Assembly: GCF_035982055.1 (NCBI RefSeq)
Contig: NZ_CP108427.1
Span: 1,364,001-1,428,000, forward strand
DNA from: Streptomyces sp. NBC_01288
Lineage (GTDB): Bacteria > Actinomycetota > Actinomycetes > Streptomycetales > Streptomycetaceae
Reading direction: 5' to 3'
Length of the DNA stretch: 64,000 nt
Position 1 is the first letter of the stretch; every line of letters begins with the position of its first letter. Below the pieces are notes generated by a model. That model was given only the letters and a program-made list of their open reading frames with translations, made no database searches and was not told the DNA's origin. Shown here one piece after another: positions 49,753-58,006 of the stretch. The translations under genes and the position numbers were made by a program.

Positions 49753-51533
49753 GCGGGTTCTCCTTCATCGTGTACGGCGGGTGCCCCTGCGGACACCCAG
49801 AAGCGGATGCTCTCGACGAGCACCAGCAGGGCCACGGCCACGGCGAGGACCGTGAGCGCGACCGTGAACTGCGACGCGGTGAGCGCGGCGGCGAGAACGG
49901 TGACGAGCAGCGTCCGCCCCTCGTGCCCCCCTATGGCGCGCACCAGCCAGGCCGGGGACGCCCCGGCGTTGCCGCGGATGCGGTACACCGTGTCGTAGTG
50001 ATGGTAGGCGACGGCGGCCACCAGTCCGAAAGCCGCCGGAAGCGCTCCGTTTACCTCTGCTTTAGCCGCGAGGACGAGGACGGTGCAGTATTCCGCCGCC
50101 CGGAAGAGCGGGGGGATCAGCCAGTCGAGGGCGCCCTTGAGGGGGCGGGACAGGGCCTGGCCGGCGGCGACCGCGTAGACGAAGGCGCCCGCCACGGGGG
50201 CCCAGGTGACGCCGGAGAAGAGGGACACGGCGAGGACGGCCGTACCGGCGAGCGCGATCAGGAACGGTGCGCCGAGGCGGGCGGGGTTCACCCGGGCCAC
50301 GAACGTAGCGATCGGCCCGTTGTCCGCGAGGTCCGCCAGTGCCCCGGCCGCCCGGTCCGTCCGCGTCGCCCTGCGGGTCAGCGAGCGCAGCACCCGGCCC
50401 GCCGTGGTGTACGTCGCCGCGAAGGCACAGCCGACGAGGAGGGCGTAGAAGGTGATGCGGGGAGTCGTCGCGGCCGTGAGGACGGCGATCATCGCCCATC
50501 GTTCGCCGATGGGCAGCACTATCATCCGGCGCACCCAGACCGTCCAGCCGACGCTGTCGAGCTTGTCGGAGAGGGCGGCGGTGGGGCTGGTGTTGGCGGT
50601 GGCGTCGTGGTTGGCCTCGGTGAAGGAGAAGTCCACGACGTGCCGGCAGGTCTGAAGGATCATCGCGCCGAGCGCGAGTGCCCACACGTCGTCGCCGCTC
50701 CGGGCCGCGCCCAGTGCGAGGCCGGCGTAGTAGGCGTACTCCTTGGCGCGGTCGAAGGTGGCGTCGAGCCAGGCGCCGAGCGTCGAGTACTGGAGGGCGT
50801 AGCGGGCGATCTGTCCGTCGACGCAGTCGAGGACGAAGGAGCAGAGGAGCAGGACGCCGGCCACGACGTAGCCGCCGCGGGTGCCGGTGGCCGCGCTGCC
50901 CGCCGCGATGAGCGCGGTGAGCAGGGACGCGGTGGTGACCTGGTTCGGGGTGAGGCCGCGGCGGGCGCACCAGCGCGCGATGTAGCGGGAGTACGGGCTG
51001 ATGAAGTGCGTGGTGAAGAAGCCGTCGCGGGACTTCACGGCCGACTTCAGGCGTACGGCCTCGTCGTCGACGGCGGCCACGGCCTGACGTGCCTCGTTGC
51101 GGGTCTGCGGGTCGGTGGGGACGGTGGCGACGAGGCTGCCCAGCTCGGGGCGGTGCACGGCGCAGCCGTCGGCGCCGAGCGCGGTGACGACGCGGTCGGC
51201 GAGGTTGTCGAGGAGGGTCGTGCCGCCGCCGGCCGAGTGCTCGCGGGCCACCGCGCGGGTCAGCGCCTGGCGGCCGGCCGGCTGCGCGGTGACGGCGCCC
51301 GGTACCGCGGCGAGCGGGAAGCGGGGGTCGGTGAGGCCGAGGCGCAGCGCGTGCGGGTGGCCGACGAAGCGGGCGTCCACGACGGCGACCCGCTGGTCAC
51401 CGGGGACCGCGGCGAGGAGCGTCTCCGCCTCGGTGGTGTCGGCGGCGGTCCGGACGTCGAAGCCGAGCGACCGCAGATCGCCCTCGATCGACGATCCGGG
51501 GACCGGCTGACCGGTGAGGATGGCGGTCGGCAA
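49749..51533 (-). CDS. DUF5941 protein: N-terminal domain plus CDP-alcohol phosphotransferase
   Basis: 594 residues. The N-terminal 150 residues look like a reduced nucleotide- or Rossmann-type domain (VAVVDARFVGHPHALRLGLTDPRFPLAAV). Then SPYSRYIARWCARRGLTPNQVT leads into a complete CDP-alcohol phosphotransferase signature: DCVDGQIARY, then GAWLDATFDRAKEY with all four Asp. About eight more hydrophobic segments follow, more than the single domain needs. The layout recalls the fused cytidylyltransferase/transferase that makes di-inositol phosphate in thermophiles. It is the first gene of the seven-gene run. A patch of unusual A/T-rich codons lies at about 50046-50069. Confidence 0.85.
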   Translation of the reverse strand: MPTAILTGQPVPGSSIEGDLRSLGFDVRTAADTTEAETLLAAVPGDQRVAVVDARFVGHPHALRLGLTDPRFPLAAVPGAVTAQPAGRQALTRAVAREHSAGGGTTLLDNLADRVVTALGADGCAVHRPELGSLVATVPTDPQTRNEARQAVAAVDDEAVRLKSAVKSRDGFFTTHFISPYSRYIARWCARRGLTPNQVTTASLLTALIAAGSAATGTRGGYVVAGVLLLCSFVLDCVDGQIARYALQYSTLGAWLDATFDRAKEYAYYAGLALGAARSGDDVWALALGAMILQTCRHVVDFSFTEANHDATANTSPTAALSDKLDSVGWTVWVRRMIVLPIGERWAMIAVLTAATTPRITFYALLVGCAFAATYTTAGRVLRSLTRRATRTDRAAGALADLADNGPIATFVARVNPARLGAPFLIALAGTAVLAVSLFSGVTWAPVAGAFVYAVAAGQALSRPLKGALDWLIPPLFRAAEYCTVLVLAAKAEVNGALPAAFGLVAAVAYHHYDTVYRIRGNAGASPAWLVRAIGGHEGRTLLVTVLAAALTASQFTVALTVLAVAVALLVLVESIRFWVSAGAPAVHDEGEPA

Positions 51534-51809
51534 CCGAACTCACTCCCTGGGTCCGACGCTCGGGCGCCGGTCATGTGCATGGTGGTGGCGCCCTTCGGGT
51601 GGCACCCGGGCGGCATGTCGGCAGAGGCTATCGGATGCTCTCAAGCCCGTGTTCACCGGCCGTTCATGGCCTGATCAACACGGTCTGCCGGCGCCTCCGC
51701 CGAGATCATCATCGGGGATTCGGGGCCCGCCCGACAAACCGCACCCGTCAGACCGGGCATCGCGGGACATTGCGGAGGCCCTCACCGTATCGACATAGGG
51801 TGAATGCCC
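51534..51809. promoter_or_regulatory. Divergent promoter region, DUF5941 gene / galE
   Basis: About 275 bp without a gene. For galE, TAGGGT (51796-51801) is a good -10 box ending eight bases before the chosen ATG, with TTGCGG (51770-51775) as a possible -35. Transcription would then begin at or within a base or two of the start codon. The minus-strand promoter for the glycopolymer operon must lie in the other half but was not fixed. Confidence 0.5.
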
Positions 51810-52781
51810 ATGACCTGGCTGATCACCGGCGGAGCCGGATACATCGGGGCCCATGTGGCACGGGCGATGACGGACGCCGGGGAGCGCGTCGTCGCCTTGG
51901 ACGACCTCTCCGCGGCAAACCCCGCACGCCTTCCCACGACCGTCCCGCTCGTCCACGGCTCCTCCCTGGACGGCGACCTCCTGAAGCGGGTGTTCGCCGA
52001 GCACGAGGTGACCGGGGTCGTGCATCTCGCGGCGCGCAAGCAGGTCGCCGAGTCCGTGGCGCGGCCGACGTACTACTACCGGGAGAACGTCGGCGGCCTG
52101 GCGACCCTCCTGGACGCGGTCGCCGGCGCGGGCATCGAGCGGTTCGTGTTCTCGTCCTCGGCGGCGGTCTACGGCGACCCGGGCGTCGACCTGATCACCG
52201 AGGACACCCCGTGCGCGCCGGTGAACCCGTACGGCGAGACCAAGCTCACCGGCGAGTGGCTGGTCCGGGCGGCGGGCGCGGCGCACGGTATCGACACGGT
52301 GTGCCTGCGCTACTTCAACGTGGCGGGCGCGGCGGCGCCGGAGCTGGCCGACACCGGGGTCTTCAACATCGTCCCCATGGTCTTCGACCGGCTCACCCGT
52401 GACGAGGCCCCGCGGATCTTCGGCGACGACTATCCGACCCCGGACGGCACCTGCGTCCGCGACTACATCCACGTCGCCGATCTCGCCGAGGCCCATCTCG
52501 CGGCGGCCCGGCGACTGTCCGACGGCGGTGCGAGCGGCGATCTGACGGTCAACATCGGCCGCGGGCAAGGGGTTTCGGTGCGCGAGCTGGTCACCGTGAT
52601 CGGCGAGGTCACCGGGGACCCGCGGCCGGCCGTCGTCGAAGGACGGCGTCCCGGGGACGCGCCGCGCGCGGTCGCCTCCGCCGAGCGGGCCGCCGTGGAG
52701 CTGGGGTGGACGGCTCGGCTCGGGGTGCGGGAGATGGTCGACTCGGCATGGCAAGGGTGGCGGCTGCACCACACCGTCTGA
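51810..52781 (+). CDS. galE: UDP-glucose 4-epimerase-like extended SDR
   Basis: A 323-residue extended short-chain dehydrogenase. The NAD loop is MTWLITGGAGYIGAHVARAM, the active site SSSAAVYGDPGVD and NPYGETKLTGEW (Tyr-x-x-x-Lys as YGETK), and the nucleotide-sugar region KRxx-like PTPDGTCVRDYIHVADLAEAHLAA is as in GalE. It interconverts UDP-glucose and UDP-galactose (or the GlcNAc/GalNAc pair), supplying sugars for polymers such as the one made by the divergent cluster. ATG at 51810 is preferred over ATG at 51804 because AGGG spacing or leaderless start both fit. A hairpin terminator follows. Confidence 0.9.
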   Translation: MTWLITGGAGYIGAHVARAMTDAGERVVALDDLSAANPARLPTTVPLVHGSSLDGDLLKRVFAEHEVTGVVHLAARKQVAESVARPTYYYRENVGGLATLLDAVAGAGIERFVFSSSAAVYGDPGVDLITEDTPCAPVNPYGETKLTGEWLVRAAGAAHGIDTVCLRYFNVAGAAAPELADTGVFNIVPMVFDRLTRDEAPRIFGDDYPTPDGTCVRDYIHVADLAEAHLAAARRLSDGGASGDLTVNIGRGQGVSVRELVTVIGEVTGDPRPAVVEGRRPGDAPRAVASAERAAVELGWTARLGVREMVDSAWQGWRLHHTV

Positions 52782-52790
52782 ACTTAGGCT

Positions 52791-52825
52791 GCCCTGACCT
52801 GCGATTTGTTTGCGCAGGTCAGGGC
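52791..52825 (+). terminator. Terminator hairpin after galE
   Basis: GCCCTGACCTGCG and its exact 13-base complement enclose the loop ATTTGTTTG, beginning nine bases after the galE stop. A strong stem without a long T run is usual for this genus. Confidence 0.85.
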
Positions 52826-52916
52826 ACATGACAACGGTGTTCAGTGCCGCGTTGCCCGATACCCCCCACCCGTAGTTCACTGAGGTCCCGGGCAGTAATC
52901 AGGAGGGCGGCTTTTC

Positions 52917-53855
52917 ATGGGGGCAGGGCACGACCACGGGCATTCTCACGGCGCTCCCGTCACCGGTACGGCGGCGGCCGCGTACCAGGGCAGGCTGCGG
53001 ATCGCGCTCGGGATCACGATCACCGTCATGGTGGTCGAGGTCGTCGGCGGACTGCTCGCGGACTCCCTCGCGCTCATCGCGGACGCGGCCCACATGGCGA
53101 CGGACGCGCTGGGCCTCGGCATGGCGCTGCTCGCGATCCACTTCGCGAACCGGCCGGCCGTAGGCAACCGCACCTTCGGCTTCGCCCGCGCGGAGATCCT
53201 CGCCGCGCTCGCCAACTGCCTGCTGCTGCTCGGCGTCGGCGGCTACGTCCTGTACGAGGCGGTCCAGCGGTTCGTCACGCCGGCCGACACCGAGGGCGGG
53301 CTGACCATCGTGTTCGGCCTGATCGGCCTGGTCGCGAACATGATCTCCCTCACGCTGCTGGTGCGCGGCCAGAAGGACAGCCTGAACGTGCGGGGCGCGT
53401 TCCTGGAGGTCGCCGCGGACGCGCTGGGCTCCCTGGCGGTGATCATCTCGGCCGTGGTGATCCTGACCACCGGCTGGCAGGCCGCCGACCCGATCGCCTC
53501 GCTCGCCATCGGCCTGATGATCGTGCCGCGCACCCTGAAGCTGCTGCGCGAGACCCTGGACGTGCTGCTGGAGTCGGCCCCCAAGGACGTCGACATGCAG
53601 GACGTGCGCGCCCACATCCTGGCCCTGGACGGGGTCGAGGACGTCCACGATCTGCACGCCTGGACGATCACCTCGGGCATGCCGGTGCTCTCCGCGCACG
53701 TGGTCGTCCGCTCGGACGTGCTGAACGCCATCGGCAACGAGAAGATGCTCCACGAACTCCAGGGCTGCCTCGGCGACCACTTCGACGTGGAGCACTGCAC
53801 CTTCCAGCTGGAGCCCCGCGGCCACGCGGAGCACGAGGCGAAGTTGTGCCACTGA
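52917..53855 (+). CDS. Cation diffusion facilitator (CDF) metal exporter
   Basis: 312 residues, six membrane helices. The His-rich N terminus (GHDHGHSHG) and helix 2 (LALIADAAHMATDALGLGMAL, with the HxxxD zinc site) are followed by RTFGFARAEILAALANCLLLL. Helix 5 (GAFLEVAADALGSLAVIIS) holds a second metal pair (AADALG in place of HxxxD), and the C-terminal cytoplasmic domain contains VHDLHAWTITSGMPVLSAHVVV. Such proteins export Zn2+, Cd2+ or Co2+ in exchange for protons. AGGAGG lies nine bases before the ATG. Confidence 0.93.
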   Translation: MGAGHDHGHSHGAPVTGTAAAAYQGRLRIALGITITVMVVEVVGGLLADSLALIADAAHMATDALGLGMALLAIHFANRPAVGNRTFGFARAEILAALANCLLLLGVGGYVLYEAVQRFVTPADTEGGLTIVFGLIGLVANMISLTLLVRGQKDSLNVRGAFLEVAADALGSLAVIISAVVILTTGWQAADPIASLAIGLMIVPRTLKLLRETLDVLLESAPKDVDMQDVRAHILALDGVEDVHDLHAWTITSGMPVLSAHVVVRSDVLNAIGNEKMLHELQGCLGDHFDVEHCTFQLEPRGHAEHEAKLCH

Positions 53856-54076
53856 GGCGGCCATGAGGTTCCCGCCGCGGCTTCCGCGCTGCCAGGCGCG
53901 CTGACAGAGATCGACCGTTTTCGACGGCGTGCGGCCCGCCGCCGCGCGCCCGCGTCCTCACTCCCGCGCCCCACCCCCCGACGATTCCGCCGTCGCCGCG
54001 CCGGGCACGATGAACTGCCGGGAGTGCCGGATTCGTACGGCAGACTTGGCCTTGAGGACCGATGTGAAGGATGGGT

Positions 54077-54670
54077 ATGCCGACCACACCTGCCACCGCG
54101 ACGCACAACTCGTCGAACGGCACCGCTGACGCGATCTTGCTCGAACTGGTCGACGAGAGCGGCGTGACGATCGGCACCGCCGAGAAGCTCACCGCCCATC
54201 AGCCGCCGGGGCAGCTGCACCGCGCCTTCTCCGTCTTCCTCTTCGACGAGCAGGGCCGGCTGCTGCTCCAGCAGCGGGCGCTCGGCAAGTACCACTCCCC
54301 CGGTGTGTGGTCCAACACCTGCTGCGGTCACCCCTACCCGGGCGAGGCGCCCTTCGCGGCGGCGGCCCGGCGGACGTTCGAGGAGCTGGGGGTGTCCCCG
54401 TCGCTGCTCGCGGAGGCGGGCACGGTGCGCTACAACCACCCGGACCCGGACTCGGGCCTGGTGGAGCAGGAGTACAACCACCTGTTCGTCGGCATGGTGC
54501 AGTCCCCGCTGCGGCCGGACCCGGAGGAGGTGGGCACGACCGCGTTCGTGACCCCCGCCGAGCTGGACGAACGGCACGCGAAGGACCCCTTCTCGTCCTG
54601 GTTCATGACGGTGCTGGACGCGGCCCGTCCGGCGGTCAGGGAGCTGACGGGCGCGTCCGCGGGCTGGTGA
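54077..54670 (+). CDS. idi: Isopentenyl-diphosphate delta-isomerase, type I
   Basis: A 197-residue Nudix-fold isomerase that interconverts IPP and DMAPP. Seen are QLHRAFSVFLFDEQGRLLLQQR, GVWSNTCCGHPYPGE (catalytic Cys in NTCCGHP) and AARRTFEELGVSP, with VRYNHPDPDSGLVEQEYNHLFVG holding the second active-site Glu region (EQEYNH). In a MEP-pathway organism it balances the two C5 units; the hopanoid cluster 10 kb away is one user. ATG at 54077 is preferred (AAGGA six bases upstream) to ATG at 54071. It converges on the RsbW-like gene. Confidence 0.94.
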   Translation: MPTTPATATHNSSNGTADAILLELVDESGVTIGTAEKLTAHQPPGQLHRAFSVFLFDEQGRLLLQQRALGKYHSPGVWSNTCCGHPYPGEAPFAAAARRTFEELGVSPSLLAEAGTVRYNHPDPDSGLVEQEYNHLFVGMVQSPLRPDPEEVGTTAFVTPAELDERHAKDPFSSWFMTVLDAARPAVRELTGASAGW

Positions 54671-54679
54671 GCTCCTCGC

Positions 54680-55201
54680 CTACGACATCTGCGCGGGCTT
54701 GAGCGGCAGGGCGGCCCAGATCACCTTGCCGCCGCTCGCCGTGTGCTCGACGTCGCAGACGCCGCCCGCCTCCCGGGTCACCTCGCGCACCAACAGCAGT
54801 CCCCGGCCGCCGGTCTCGTCGTGGTCGGCCACCAGGGCGGTCGGGCGGTAGGGGTGGTTGTCCTCGACGGACACCCGCACCCACTCGGCGCCGACGGCCA
54901 CCTCCACGGCAAGGGTCGGCGACAGCAGCACCGCGTGCCGGACCACGTTGGTGACCAGCTCGGAGACGATCAGCAACACCCCCTGCAACACCTCGTCCGA
55001 GAGGGGCACACCCTGCCGGAAGAGCAGGTCCCGTACGGCGTGCCGCGCCTGCGGGACGGAGGCGTCGACGGCGGAGGCGGTGAACCGCCAGACTCCCTCG
55101 TACGGCAGCGGGTCCGGCTGGGCGGGGGCCGGGACGGGATCCGGGGGATCGTCTCTGCCGCCTTCTGGGCGTGGGTCCGACCCACTCCCGTGGTTCTCCA
55201 T
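54680..55201 (-). CDS. RsbW-like ATP-binding regulatory protein
   Basis: About 173 residues with a GHKL ATPase domain of the anti-sigma/serine-kinase type. The N box is LLIVSELVTNVVRHA, the D-box region VRVSVEDNHPYRPT (D-x-G replaced by DNHPYRP), and the G box TGGRGLLLVREV. Streptomyces carry dozens of such proteins; most partners are unknown. The N-terminal 50 residues are Pro/Asp-rich. ATG at 55201 is chosen, but GTG at 55267 in frame is possible and neither has a clear ribosome site. Confidence 0.82.
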   Translation of the reverse strand: MENHGSGSDPRPEGGRDDPPDPVPAPAQPDPLPYEGVWRFTASAVDASVPQARHAVRDLLFRQGVPLSDEVLQGVLLIVSELVTNVVRHAVLLSPTLAVEVAVGAEWVRVSVEDNHPYRPTALVADHDETGGRGLLLVREVTREAGGVCDVEHTASGGKVIWAALPLKPAQMS

Positions 55202-55405
55202 CGTCCGGTCGCCACCCTTGCGCTCGATTGTCACCACCCGACGAGTGTTGGCGTGGACCCGCGCCACCCCGGATGACTGAACAGAAGTCAGCAGTTATCG
55301 GACGCTTTCCGATCGTTGCCGCACGGCCCGGTCGACTGTGGGATCGCCCCTGTCCGTCTCGTGCCGACTTCGCGAACTCTTCGGGTTGTACGTAGCATCC
55401 GGCGC

Positions 55406-56167
55406 ATGGAGCCCCGTCTGCTGCACGACGTCACCGACTCGGTCGCCACGGTCGTCGTCCACCACCCCGGCAAGCGCAACGCGATGACCGCCGAGATGTG
55501 GCGCTCGCTGCCGCCGCTGCTCGACACCCTGGCCGCCGATCAGGGTGTACGGGCGCTCGTGCTGACCGGTGAGGGCGGGACGTTCTGTGCCGGGGCCGAC
55601 ATCTCGACGCTGCGGGAGTCCGCGGGTGAGGCACAGGGGCTGGCGGTGCTCGCGGAGGAGGCACTCGCGGCGTTCCCGAAGCCGACGTTGGCGGCGATCC
55701 GGGGTCATTGCGTGGGCGGCGGGGCACAGTTGGCGGCGGCCTGTGATCTGCGGTTCGCGGAGGAGGGCGCGCTGTTCGGGGTGACTCCGGCGAAGCTCGG
55801 GATCGTGTATCCGGCGTCCGCGACACGGCGGTTGGTGTCACTGGTGGGTCCCGGGGCCGCCAAGTACCTGTTGTTCTCCGGCGAGTTGATCGACGCGGAA
55901 CGGGCGCTGCGCACCGGGTTCGTCGACGAGCTGCTGCCCGAGGGCGAACTCGCCAAGCGGGTCGCGGAGTTCACCCGGGTGCTGGCCTCCCGCTCGCAGT
56001 TGACGCAGGCGTCGGCGAAGGAGTTCGCCAACGGCCGTACGGACAGGGACGGTTACTGGGCGGAGCAGGTGCGCGGCAGCGGCGACACCGCGGAGGGCGT
56101 CGCCGCGTTCCTGGAGCGCCGGGCGCCGCGCTTCACCTGGACTGCTCCAGGGACTACTTCAGGATGA
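55406..56167 (+). CDS. Enoyl-CoA hydratase/isomerase family protein
   Basis: A 253-residue crotonase-fold enzyme. The oxyanion-hole segments are VLTGEGGTFCAGADISTL (about 51-68) and IRGHCVGGGAQLAAACDLRFAEEGALFGVTPAKLGIVYP. In the second, the position of the first catalytic Glu of true hydratases reads GGGAQL, so the reaction may be isomerisation or another crotonase reaction. It starts MEPRLLHDVTDSVATVVVHHP at 55406. The last 14 bases overlap the convergent DJ-1 gene. The substrate is unknown. Confidence 0.87.
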   Translation: MEPRLLHDVTDSVATVVVHHPGKRNAMTAEMWRSLPPLLDTLAADQGVRALVLTGEGGTFCAGADISTLRESAGEAQGLAVLAEEALAAFPKPTLAAIRGHCVGGGAQLAAACDLRFAEEGALFGVTPAKLGIVYPASATRRLVSLVGPGAAKYLLFSGELIDAERALRTGFVDELLPEGELAKRVAEFTRVLASRSQLTQASAKEFANGRTDRDGYWAEQVRGSGDTAEGVAAFLERRAPRFTWTAPGTTSG

Positions 56168-56789
56168 AGCGGCTGCTCGCGCGGAACCTCTCGACGAGGT
56201 GCGCGGGCGCCTTCTCCGGGGACCCCGCGTCGTAGGGCGGTTGCGGGTCGTACTCGGTCAACAGCTGTACGGCCTGGGCGTGTTCGTCGCCCGCGATCCG
56301 GCCGAGCAGGGTGAGCCCCATGTCGATGCCGGAGGAGACGCCGGCCGCGGTGACGTACTTGCCGTCGGTCACCACCCGCTCCCCCGTGGGTTCCGCGCCG
56401 AACTGCCTCAGGTGGTCCAGGGCGAGCCAGTGGGAGGTCGCGCGCCGGCCGTCGAGGAGTCCGGCCGCGGCCAGCAGCAGCGACCCGGTGCACACCGAGG
56501 TCGTCCAGGTGGTGGTGGCGTCGGCGGTGCGCAGCCAGTCCAGGAGGGTCTCGTTCTCCATCTGCGGGGTCTGGCCGGGGCCGCCCGGGACGACCACGAT
56601 GTCGGGGGTCGGTACGTCGGCGAGGGTGCGGTCGGCGACGAGCGCCAGGTTTCCGGTTTCGTTGCGGACGGGGCCGGTCCGCTCGGCGACGAAGACGGTC
56701 TCCGAGTCCGGGAGGCGGCCGAGGGTCTCGTAGGGGCCCACGGCGTCCAGGGCGGTGAAGCGGTCGAAGAGGACGATGGCGATCTGCAT
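56154..56789 (-). CDS. DJ-1/PfpI-family protein
   Basis: 211 residues starting QIAIVLFDRFTALDAVGPYETL. The nucleophile elbow is TTSVCTGSLLLAAAGLLDGRRATSHW with the Cys of DJ-1 proteins, and VVVPGGPGQ and TAAGVSSGIDMGLTLLGRI are typical of the isonitrile-hydratase-like (InhA) subgroup. This points to a small-molecule hydratase or a glyoxalase-type activity. Sequence blocks are close to those of the DJ-1 half of the AraC regulator 154 bp upstream, so the two probably share a ligand or origin. A dispersed repeat lies between them. Confidence 0.88.
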   Translation of the reverse strand: MQIAIVLFDRFTALDAVGPYETLGRLPDSETVFVAERTGPVRNETGNLALVADRTLADVPTPDIVVVPGGPGQTPQMENETLLDWLRTADATTTWTTSVCTGSLLLAAAGLLDGRRATSHWLALDHLRQFGAEPTGERVVTDGKYVTAAGVSSGIDMGLTLLGRIAGDEHAQAVQLLTEYDPQPPYDAGSPEKAPAHLVERFRASSRFILK

Positions 56790-56851
56790 CGGGGCCTTTC
56801 GTGTTCGGTGGATGCCGGATGCGGTTCAGGTGGTTCGGTGGTTCGATCGCT

Positions 56852-56926
56852 GCGGGGCGGTGGGGGCTGGTCGCGCGCCGCGGCGGAGCCGCAAATAGAC
56901 CCAGCCCCGCGCCCCTGATGGGGCGC
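56852..56926 (+). repeat. Dispersed repeat, copy 1
   Basis: A 75-bp GC-rich element. Its core reads GGGGCTGGTCGCGC, CCGCGGCGGAGCCGC, AATAGAC, CCCCGCGCCCC. Two further copies lie at 61393-61466 (same strand) and 62053-62124 (inverted). It sits between the DJ-1 gene and the AraC gene. The inner CCGCGGCGGAGCCGC part and the GGGGCGC ends are self-complementary. Confidence 0.88.
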
Positions 56927-56942
56927 TGTCCTCATCCGGCGT

Positions 56943-57893
56943 TCAGCGAGCGGCCGGACGGAAGCGGCGGCGGTATTCCGCCGGGGACGTGGCGAGGGTC
57001 TTGAGGAAGGCTCGGCGCATGGACTCGGGGGTGCCGTAGCCGCTGGAGCGGGAGATCTGCTCGACGCCGTCGGCGGTGTCCTCCAGGAGGCGGCGGGCGT
57101 GTTCGAGGCGGACCCGGTCGACGTAGCGGCCGGGGGGCATGCCGGTCTCGGACTGGAACGCGCGGGCGAAGTGGCGGGGCGAGAGGCGGGCGCGGGCGGC
57201 GAGGGACTCGACGCTCAGATCGTCGTCGGGGTGCTCGGTGATCCACTGCTGGACCTCGCGAAGGGGCTCCCGCCGGGCCGTCTGGGCGGCGAGCTGGGCG
57301 CTGAACTGGGCCTGGTTCCCCGGCCGGCGCAGGAACACGACCAGGTGGCGGGCGATGGTCAGCGCCGTGTCCCGGCCCAGGTCCTCCTCGACCAGGGCGA
57401 GGGCGAGATCGATGCCCGAGGTGACACCGGCCGAGGTGGAGACGGGGCCGTCGCGGACGTAGATCGGGTCGGGGTCGACCTCGACGGCGGGATGGTCGCG
57501 GGCGAGTTTCGCGCAGTACGACCAGTGCGTGGTGGCCCGGCGACCGTCCAGGAGGCCCGCCTCCGCGAGCAGGATCGCCCCGGTGCACACGGAGACCAGG
57601 CGTTCGGCGCGCGGCCCGTGTGCGCGCAGCCAGGCGGTCACGCGCGGGTCCGGGCCGCGGGTGCCCGGGCCGCCGGGGACGAGGAGCGTGTGGGGGGCGG
57701 GCGCGTCGGCGAGGGACGAGTCCGGTACGACGGTCAGGCCGCTGGAGGTGCGCACCGGGCCGCCGTCCAGGGAGGCCGTACGGATGCGATAGGTCCCGGG
57801 GGCTTGCATTTCGGCGCCCGCGAAGACCTCCACGGGGCCGGTGACATCGAGGCTCTGCACGTCGTCGAAGAGGACCACCAGGACGGTTCGCAT
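56943..57893 (-). CDS. AraC-family regulator with N-terminal DJ-1/PfpI domain
   Basis: 316 residues. The DJ-1-like sensor half (about 1-190) has LFDDVQSLDVTGPVEVFAGAE, LLVPGGPGTRGPDP, LVSVCTGAILLAEAGLLDGRRATTHW and TSAGVTSGIDLALALVEE. The AraC helix-turn-helix pair follows (LSVESLAARARLSPRHFARAFQSETGMPPGRYVDRVRLEHARRLLEDTADGVEQISRSSGYGTPESMRRAF, split here only as named halves; about 235-310). Such GATase1-AraC proteins usually activate neighbouring genes. The DJ-1 enzyme gene downstream and the divergent SCO6745-family gene are the obvious targets. Confidence 0.92.
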   Translation of the reverse strand: MRTVLVVLFDDVQSLDVTGPVEVFAGAEMQAPGTYRIRTASLDGGPVRTSSGLTVVPDSSLADAPAPHTLLVPGGPGTRGPDPRVTAWLRAHGPRAERLVSVCTGAILLAEAGLLDGRRATTHWSYCAKLARDHPAVEVDPDPIYVRDGPVSTSAGVTSGIDLALALVEEDLGRDTALTIARHLVVFLRRPGNQAQFSAQLAAQTARREPLREVQQWITEHPDDDLSVESLAARARLSPRHFARAFQSETGMPPGRYVDRVRLEHARRLLEDTADGVEQISRSSGYGTPESMRRAFLKTLATSPAEYRRRFRPAAR

Positions 57894-58006
57894 GCTCTCG
57901 ATTCTTCGCGCTCCCCGCGATGGCCGCAATGACGGGTACCCCTCCTTTCCTGCCATCCGGTGCCCACCCCTGGAGCCCGTACCGACCAGTCGGTAACGTG
58001 GCCGTC

